A stretch of DNA of 17,598 nt from Candidatus Methanophagales archaeon (GTDB lineage: Archaea; Halobacteriota; Syntropharchaeia; Alkanophagales; Methanospirareceae): contig JAGGZZ010000058.1 of assembly GCA_021161765.1 (NCBI GenBank), positions 1 through 17,598 of the forward strand, written 5' to 3'. This document shows, piece by piece, positions 13,834-17,598 of this stretch. Position 1 is the stretch's first letter. The number at the start of each line of letters is the position of its first letter. A program made the translations under genes and the position numbers. The notes beneath the pieces were generated by a model, which was not told where the DNA came from, made no database searches, and worked only from the letters and a program-made list of their open reading frames with translations.

Positions 13834-14104
13834 CCTCACCACGCATCCTTTTTAACAGTTTATCCGCCTTTTTTCTATCCCTTGGTATTACATTAACTAC
13901 ATTTATTATATCATTTTCCTTCTCATATATAACTACTACATATTTTCCACCCATGAGTTCAGGAAAGAACTTTGCGACTGCATATCTGTCGGAATGCGCT
14001 GGTTGTAATAACTCAGGCGATAACAAAGTCTCTACAATCATATACGCTTCAACTCCCCTATGTTTCATTCTTATCTTTGCATAGTTGGTGATGAATACCT
14101 TCAT
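13823..14104 (-). CDS. DUF4258 protein, RelE/HigB-like toxin candidate
   Basis: 93 residues with the DUF4258 pattern: the N-terminal ITNYAKIRMKHRGVEAYMIV (family 'H...RM..R.I....V...L'), then YAVAKFFPELMGGKYVVVIY, and VVNVIPRDRKKADKLLK near the end. The fold is expected to resemble RelE-type ribonucleases. His14 and Arg16 in MKHRG are the most conserved candidates for function. It starts 9 nt after the TPR gene and overlaps DUF2283. Module membership is inferred from this adjacency. Confidence 0.75.
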   Translation of the reverse strand: MKVFITNYAKIRMKHRGVEAYMIVETLLSPELLQPAHSDRYAVAKFFPELMGGKYVVVIYEKENDIINVVNVIPRDRKKADKLLKRMRGEDEI

Positions 14105-14113
14105 TTTTAAATT

Positions 14114-14560
14114 CTACAATTCTTCCATCCCCGCCGAGAGTATACGCATCGCCTCTTCGTCCCTGCGTTTATGTTCTTCCTTTAATATATCTCCGCGCTT
14201 GAAATACTCCTCGGCTTTTTCCTCATCGCCCATCCTCCTGTAAAGCAGTCCAAGATTGTAGCAAGTTGATATACCTTCATCCATCAGATAGTCGCAGAGG
14301 TTCAGTGCTGCATTAAAGAACCCGATCGCCATTTCGTATTCTTCTAAGCTTACATAAGCCGCACCACAATCGTTACACGCCTTAGCCAATGTAGGAAGCC
14401 TCGGCTCTTTCCTTACTATCTCTTTGTAAACTTCTATTGCTTCCTCATATTTTCCTTCCTCAAGATATTCCTCTCCGACGATAAGCAACTCTTCTGCGGT
14501 ATTCTCTTCCTCATCCTCATTCCTTTCCTTTTGCTTTTCCTCTTTTTCCACCATCGTCAT
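14114..14560 (-). CDS. Small TPR-repeat protein
   Basis: 148 residues. A highly charged start (MTMVEKEEKQKERNEDEEEN) is followed by about three tetratricopeptide repeats: ELLIVGEEYLEEGKYEEAIE, KACNDCGAAYVSLEEYEMAI and CYNLGLLYRRMGDEEKAEEY. There are no membrane segments or catalytic motifs. It probably binds other proteins. It is the first gene of the run that continues with DUF4258, DUF2283 and fbp, with gaps of 9 nt or less. It is similar in style to, but distinct from, the zinc-finger TPR protein upstream of ftr; two TPR genes each heading a carbon-metabolism gene is notable. Confidence 0.75.
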   Translation of the reverse strand: MTMVEKEEKQKERNEDEEENTAEELLIVGEEYLEEGKYEEAIEVYKEIVRKEPRLPTLAKACNDCGAAYVSLEEYEMAIGFFNAALNLCDYLMDEGISTCYNLGLLYRRMGDEEKAEEYFKRGDILKEEHKRRDEEAMRILSAGMEEL

Positions 14561-14594
14561 CGTATTACCAATAAGATATGAGTACTAAAACCTA

Positions 14595-14634
14595 TTATTC
14601 TTCTCTCGTGAAAATCTGTGTAATCTGGTGGTTA
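14595..14634 (+). repeat. Dispersed repeat, copy D (uninterrupted)
   Basis: TTATTCTTCTCTCGTGAAAA followed by TCTGTGTAATCTGGTGGTTA, the cleanest copy in the window. It lies between the TPR gene start (14560) and the HAD gene stop (14645) and serves as the reference for the insertion in copy A. Confidence 0.6.
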
Positions 14635-14644
14635 CTTTTCGATT

Positions 14645-15787
14645 TCATCCTAACTTGCCTGCGTCTTCCCTCACTCGCATTCTAAACCGTTTATGTATCT
14701 TTATTATCTCTTCTAAATTCCTTCTTGCGTCTGCATGCTCGAGATTATGAAAATAAGGGAGGGGGCTTTTTTGGCTCGTGACAAAATCCCGTAGGTCCGC
14801 AGTAATACAGTCATCAGGGATATCCGATGGATTCCGTACAAAAACGTCACGGTTATCTTCCCATTTCGTCGCTACGTCCATCGCCTCTCCTTTTCCACCT
14901 CGTGTAAACGCTGCACATAAGGGGTAAAGGAATCTCATATCAACAGATGCAAGCCCTACATTGGCATAAGGAACGGCATATTCGTTACCGTTGAATACAA
15001 CTGATAATCCCCCGTGCGTTGCCACCTCATTCAGCATCTTGTAATCGGTGATACTGTCCCCTACTGCGATGACATTGCTTAGCGCCTCTCCCTTATCTTT
15101 CGCTATCTCTTTCAATGCCTCTGCCTTTCGTTCCCCGCCCACTACCCGCGTATTGAATATATTATATCCCAAAGCAGGGAGTTGACGGAAAAAGAATTCA
15201 TCCAGGCGACTTACTATGGGTTCAGGTTTGTCAATGTGTGAATAAAGCTCAATTATGTCTTCTTCCGCTTTTTTTACGGTATACAAATATTTCTTTGGTA
15301 AAGCGTTCTTTTCGCGAAGCTGCGAAGCTTTTTTTTGGTCAAACTTTTTTAAAAAGTTTGTTGATAAAACTTTTCTTAAAAGTTTTAAAGAAAGATTTGT
15401 GCATATAATTCGCTCTCTTTCAATTCCCAGCTTACGACCTACATTGTAGGCGTGGTGTTCGTAACTTGTTGATATGATATAGATGTCCCAATTTTCAGCC
15501 TGTAAGAGCTCAACCAACTCTTTTGCGCCTTCTACTATCTTTGCGCGCTCGGATACCGCCTTTATGTCGGTTTCGGTTACGCCGTGAAGGAGAAGAAAAG
15601 GGACGATTAAGGCAAGGGTATCCCCGGGCTCGTAGCCTTCTCTGCCCTCAATTGAGATAATATCGTCGTATTTGCTTATAACCTCAAAAACGGAACCGCC
15701 TTTTTCGCCTATGCCTCTCATCACCTCATAAGCATTGTCCTGCGGCGATAGTGGACCTTCGAGGTCAAAGAAAATTGTTTTCCTCAT
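14645..15787 (-). CDS. HAD-superfamily phosphatase-like protein (EhaR-like) with repeat-derived insert
   Basis: 380 residues. HAD motifs: I, FFDLEGPLS with Asp8 (Glu10 replaces the usual second Asp); II, IISTS with Ser106; III, Lys221 in GERKAEALKE; IV, AVGDSITD with Asp244 and Asp248. The overall pattern (DLEGP...DN, SKYDD, PGDTL, STSYEH) recalls methanogen proteins annotated as EhaR-like HAD hydrolases; I hold that only moderately. Motif I with Glu instead of Asp may weaken phosphatase activity. Residues about 133-162 (SLKLLRKVLSTNFLKKFDQK and on) come from two tandem palindromes and look inserted, yet the frame is kept. A TATA-like box at 15810-15817 implies a leaderless transcript. The substrate is unknown. 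Confidence 0.75.
   Translation of the reverse strand: MRKTIFFDLEGPLSPQDNAYEVMRGIGEKGGSVFEVISKYDDIISIEGREGYEPGDTLALIVPFLLLHGVTETDIKAVSERAKIVEGAKELVELLQAENWDIYIISTSYEHHAYNVGRKLGIERERIICTNLSLKLLRKVLSTNFLKKFDQKKASQLREKNALPKKYLYTVKKAEEDIIELYSHIDKPEPIVSRLDEFFFRQLPALGYNIFNTRVVGGERKAEALKEIAKDKGEALSNVIAVGDSITDYKMLNEVATHGGLSVVFNGNEYAVPYANVGLASVDMRFLYPLCAAFTRGGKGEAMDVATKWEDNRDVFVRNPSDIPDDCITADLRDFVTSQKSPLPYFHNLEHADARRNLEEIIKIHKRFRMRVREDAGKLG
15311..15395. repeat. Tandem palindromes inside the HAD gene
   Basis: GCGAAGC occurs twice (15314-15329), followed by CAAACTTTTT-T-AAAAAGTTTG (15340-15360, 10-bp perfect arms) and AAAACTTTT-CTT-AAAAGTTTT (15366-15386, 9-bp perfect arms). The composition is unlike the surrounding coding sequence. 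The whole run is read through in frame by the HAD gene. Confidence 0.7.
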
Positions 15788-15847
15788 TGAAACAGTAGAA
15801 AGTCGTGATTTTAAATAAACATCTTCGAGAAATATTTAAAAATGATC

Positions 15848-15913
15848 GCCACAGAGACCCCCGAGGACACAGAGGGTAAATACTTACTCGGTGCTCTCTG
15901 TGTACTCTGTGGC
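15848..15913. repeat. Inverted repeat of the CACAGAG type
   Basis: Outer arms GCCACAGAG (15848-15856) and CTCTGTGGC (15905-15913) are exact complements. Inner arms GACACAGAG (15866-15874) and CTCTGTGTA (15896-15904) match except at the last base. It lies in the divergent space between the HAD gene and the metalloregulator. It is related to the outer arms of the element at 5840-6113. Confidence 0.6.
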
Positions 15914-15953
15914 AAAAATTATACTTTATATACATTAATAAAAAATAGAAAGA

Positions 15954-15973
15954 TTTAAATATAGGGTGTCCTA
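15954..15973 (+). promoter_or_regulatory. TATA box and DtxR-like operator of the metalloregulator gene
   Basis: TTTAAATA at 15954-15961 is a TATA box 26-33 nt before the ATG at 15987, so the message is close to leaderless. Directly after it, TAGG-GTGT-CCTA (15962-15973) is a palindrome with a 4-nt spacer. The same geometry recurs at 16545-16562. Binding there would block polymerase, which suggests autoregulation. Confidence 0.55.
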
Positions 15974-15986
15974 ACAATATTAGATT

Positions 15987-16463
15987 ATGCTAAGTCGCAA
16001 AGCGGAAGACTATCTCGAAGCGATTCTGAACATCGAGGAAAAGAAGGGATATACGAGGATAAAGGATATTGCGTTAGCGTTAAACGTCAAACCCTCAAGC
16101 GTTGTGGAGATGGTAAAGCGGCTGGACGACAGGGGTTTCGTTAACTACCGAAAATACGATGGCGTTACCCTGACGCCAAAAGGGGCGGAGATAGGCAGAG
16201 CCGTATGGGGACGGCACACCACGATACGGGCGTTCCTGGAAATAATAAAAGTGCCGGAGCCAACCGCGGATAAAGATGCGTGCATAATCGAGCACGAGTT
16301 GGAATCGAAAACAATAGAGCAGATAAGGAATTTAGTGGACTTTGTAAAATCCGCACCTGACTATCCACAGTGGCTGGAGCATTTTGAGGTGTTCTGCGCT
16401 ACCGGCGTGCATCCCTGCGTGGAAGATAAACGAAAAGGGAAAGGGCATCGGCTGTCTAATTAA
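15987..16463 (+). CDS. DtxR/MntR-family metal-dependent transcriptional regulator
   Basis: 158 residues. An N-terminal winged helix (about 1-65: LEAILNIEEKKGYTRIKDIA, PSSVVEMVKRLDDRGFVNY, wing YDGVTLTPKG) is followed by the metal-binding/dimerisation domain (66-140). There is no SH3-like third domain, as in MntR. Compared with Bacillus MntR, metal ligands Asp8, Glu11, His77, Glu102 and His103 are all present, at the same numbers. Position 99, Glu in MntR, is Cys here, as in the iron sensors DtxR/IdeR (Cys102). The tail has further Cys137, His142, Cys144 and His154. It probably senses Fe2+ or Mn2+ and represses uptake genes. A matching palindrome overlaps its own start region. Confidence 0.9.
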   Translation: MLSRKAEDYLEAILNIEEKKGYTRIKDIALALNVKPSSVVEMVKRLDDRGFVNYRKYDGVTLTPKGAEIGRAVWGRHTTIRAFLEIIKVPEPTADKDACIIEHELESKTIEQIRNLVDFVKSAPDYPQWLEHFEVFCATGVHPCVEDKRKGKGHRLSN

Positions 16464-16510
16464 AACCGAACATTTTTAGGCTTCCTTTACCAAAACCGAA
16501 CGATTTTAGG
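16462..16510 (+). repeat. Two direct repeats ending in TTTTAGG upstream of the next operon
   Basis: AAAACCGAACATTTTTAGG (16462-16480) and AAAACCGAACGATTTTAGG (16492-16510) are spaced exactly 30 bp apart. Both end in TTTTAGG, the half-site of the palindrome at 16545-16562. They lie just upstream of the TATA-like TATTTATG (16517-16524), where activators or upstream-bound repressor dimers would sit. Confidence 0.6.
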
Positions 16511-16516
16511 GCGTGC

Positions 16517-16562
16517 TATTTATGTACCTAACAACATATCCCGTATTTAGGGTAACCTAAAT
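16517..16562 (+). promoter_or_regulatory. Promoter with DtxR-like operator ATTTAGG-N4-CCTAAAT
   Basis: TATTTATG at 16517-16524 would start transcription near 16548. The perfect palindrome ATTTAGG-GTAA-CCTAAAT (16545-16562; 7-bp arms) covers that start site. It resembles half of the bacterial DtxR consensus (TTAGGTTAG...CTAACCTAA) and the site in front of the regulator gene itself. GAGGGGG at 16570-16576 is the ribosome-binding site of the next gene. Confidence 0.6.
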
Positions 16563-16578
16563 CTGAATAGAGGGGGAT

Positions 16579-16767
16579 ATGCAGATGGACGAAATGGAGA
16601 TGACAAGGTTGATGAAGGAGCTGACAAAGCTGCTTCAGAATACGCCGGTGTCTAAAGAAGATGCAGGGGGATGTTTGGGCATGGACATAGATGAACGGTT
16701 TGAGGTGATAAAACGTGAGTTAGGCTCGTGGTTTATTGATGGCTATCAGCTTTATCAAGCGTCATAG
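16579..16767 (+). CDS. Small acidic protein of unknown function, under DtxR-like operator
   Basis: 62 residues; I do not recognise it. There are two possible starts, ATG 16579 (2 nt after GGGGG) and ATG 16585 (8 nt after it, a better spacing; MDEMEMTRLM). It is helix-rich: an amphipathic first helix (MEMTRLMKELTKLLQNT), a single Cys in AGGCLGMD, then RFEVIKRELGSWFIDGYQLY. There is no signal peptide or membrane segment. The strong ribosome-binding site and the operator just upstream argue for a real, metal-regulated gene. The next gene starts 41 nt downstream in the same direction, so the two are likely one operon. Confidence 0.55.
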   Translation: MQMDEMEMTRLMKELTKLLQNTPVSKEDAGGCLGMDIDERFEVIKRELGSWFIDGYQLYQAS

Positions 16768-16808
16768 GTGCTTATTTCAAGCAATAGAAGGAGACGGAAC
16801 AATAAGAA

Positions 16809-17598
16809 ATGGCGGTGGGAAAAGGAGCGGGAAAGAGAAGAATCTGGGAATTTCAGCCTTCTACAATCTGTCGAGTCCTTGGATTAAGCTTCGATGAGAA
16901 AGAGCTGAAGAAGATTTTCAAGGAATTAAAACTCAGCCATGGCAATCTGTATCCAACGGCATTCAAAATGCATCAGCACCTGGCTCAGGTATGCGGGACA
17001 CAAAATCATCAGCATGCTAAGCGAATAGAAAAGATGTTAGACCGGCAATTTGCAGCATATAAGAACAAATCCGGGATTGCTGAGCCCCTAAAAATCTGTG
17101 ACTTTATCGAAGGTAATAATGGTGCAGAGGCAGGCGGAGATATGTTTAAAGACATCCCCCTCTCCGCTCTTATCTGGTTCGCTGCACGTAATGTAACGGA
17201 TAAAACCAATGGCAATAATAAAGAAATCGAGACGAGGATTTATACCGCACTTCATCTGCGAGAGCATCAAGCGTTGCGATTTTACGATGAACTTTCACGT
17301 AAGTTGCCTGATGGCAAAGCAGAAAACGTAATGAACGAGCTAAGAACGGCGTTAGAAACGAATGACCGGCTTCAGCGTAATTATACACGGTTGGAACAGA
17401 AGAGGGAGGAACTGATTTCCGAGCGGGAAGCACTCAGGGAGGATAAAATCAGGATTATTCATGAATTGGAAGAGCAGAGGCGATTAAATGACAGATTACA
17501 GCGTGAAATAGACGAAGCGGGCGGCGAATCAATGTTTGAGCAAATCAATTCGATGAAAAAGGAACTGGCGTTTTTAAGGGAAGAACGAAAAAGGCTGA
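16809..17598 (+). CDS. Unknown protein with long C-terminal coiled coil, 3' end outside window
   Basis: An open frame from ATG 16809 to the window edge, at least 263 residues. I do not recognise the family. Residues about 12-130 look like a folded helical domain (FQPSTICRVLGLSFDEKELK, NLYPTAFKMHQHLAQVCG, DMFKDIPLSALIWFAARN), with several His and Cys (Cys21, His44, His55, His57, Cys62, His67, His69) that could bind metal. From about 170 on it is a heptad-like, highly charged coiled coil (NELRTALETNDRLQRNYTRL through LISEREALREDKIRIIHELE), with a short break near 236-242. GGAG lies about 16 nt before the ATG, which is rather far. The position behind a DtxR-like operator suggests metal-linked expression. 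No database-known function is claimed. Confidence 0.6.
   Translation, partial: MAVGKGAGKRRIWEFQPSTICRVLGLSFDEKELKKIFKELKLSHGNLYPTAFKMHQHLAQVCGTQNHQHAKRIEKMLDRQFAAYKNKSGIAEPLKICDFIEGNNGAEAGGDMFKDIPLSALIWFAARNVTDKTNGNNKEIETRIYTALHLREHQALRFYDELSRKLPDGKAENVMNELRTALETNDRLQRNYTRLEQKREELISEREALREDKIRIIHELEEQRRLNDRLQREIDEAGGESMFEQINSMKKELAFLREERKRL

Noticed and set aside
16095..16368. Minus-strand frames opposite the metalloregulator
   Set aside because: The plus-strand frame contains a complete DtxR/MntR domain with all ligands; the opposite frames show no family signal.
17009..17433. Minus-strand frames of 60-87 residues near the right edge
   Set aside because: They lie opposite a continuous plus-strand frame running from 16809 to the window end, with coiled-coil heptads.

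Overview
The window is archaeal and comes from a lineage with the tetrahydromethanopterin C1 pathway. It carries formylmethanofuran:H4MPT formyltransferase (ftr), archaeal RNA polymerase subunits N and K, ribosomal proteins L18e, L13 and S9 in the usual archaeal order, and an archaeal-type bifunctional FBP aldolase/phosphatase. Most genes with a visible promoter have a TATA-like box about 22-28 nt before the start codon, which suggests leaderless transcripts. A methanogen or an anaerobic methane oxidiser (ANME-1-like) fits best. That assignment is inference, and no marker here separates the two.

Layout. (1) 1-3290 is a worn accessory zone. It holds the end of an ABC permease with a shortened core, a methyltransferase cut off after its SAM-binding half, pdxT, a tRNA-Gln with odd features, hairpin-forming dispersed repeats, a gene remnant with a second partial copy of its tail, a C-terminal nucleotidyltransferase-like fragment, and a frameshifted two-helix membrane protein. 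(2) 3311-5737 has a secreted clostripain-like (C11) lipoprotein peptidase divergent from a small winged-helix regulator. (3) 5738-6173 is a nested inverted-repeat element. (4) 6174-8827 is the rpl18e-rpl13-rps9-rpoN-tRNA-Pro-rpoK-trpA cluster read leftward. (5) 8821-14560 holds, all leftward, a DUF234-type ATPase, ftr with an upstream zinc-finger/TPR gene, and a run of TPR, DUF4258, DUF2283 (toxin-antitoxin-like) and fbp. (6) 14595-15915 contains a HAD-family gene with a palindromic repeat inserted in frame, flanked by repeats. (7) 15954-17598 reads rightward: a DtxR/MntR-family metal regulator, then two genes I do not recognise behind a second DtxR-like operator. The last gene runs off the window.

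The most interesting points are these. The metalloregulator has a hybrid metal site and an unrecognised downstream operon behind a matching operator. A repeat family lies at or just past the stop codons of pdxT, ftr and the HAD gene in the same relative orientation, and one copy is interrupted by a 42-nt double hairpin. A palindromic repeat has become coding sequence inside the HAD protein. A toxin-antitoxin-like pair lies 3 nt upstream of fbp. No CRISPR array, rRNA or intact insertion sequence was seen.
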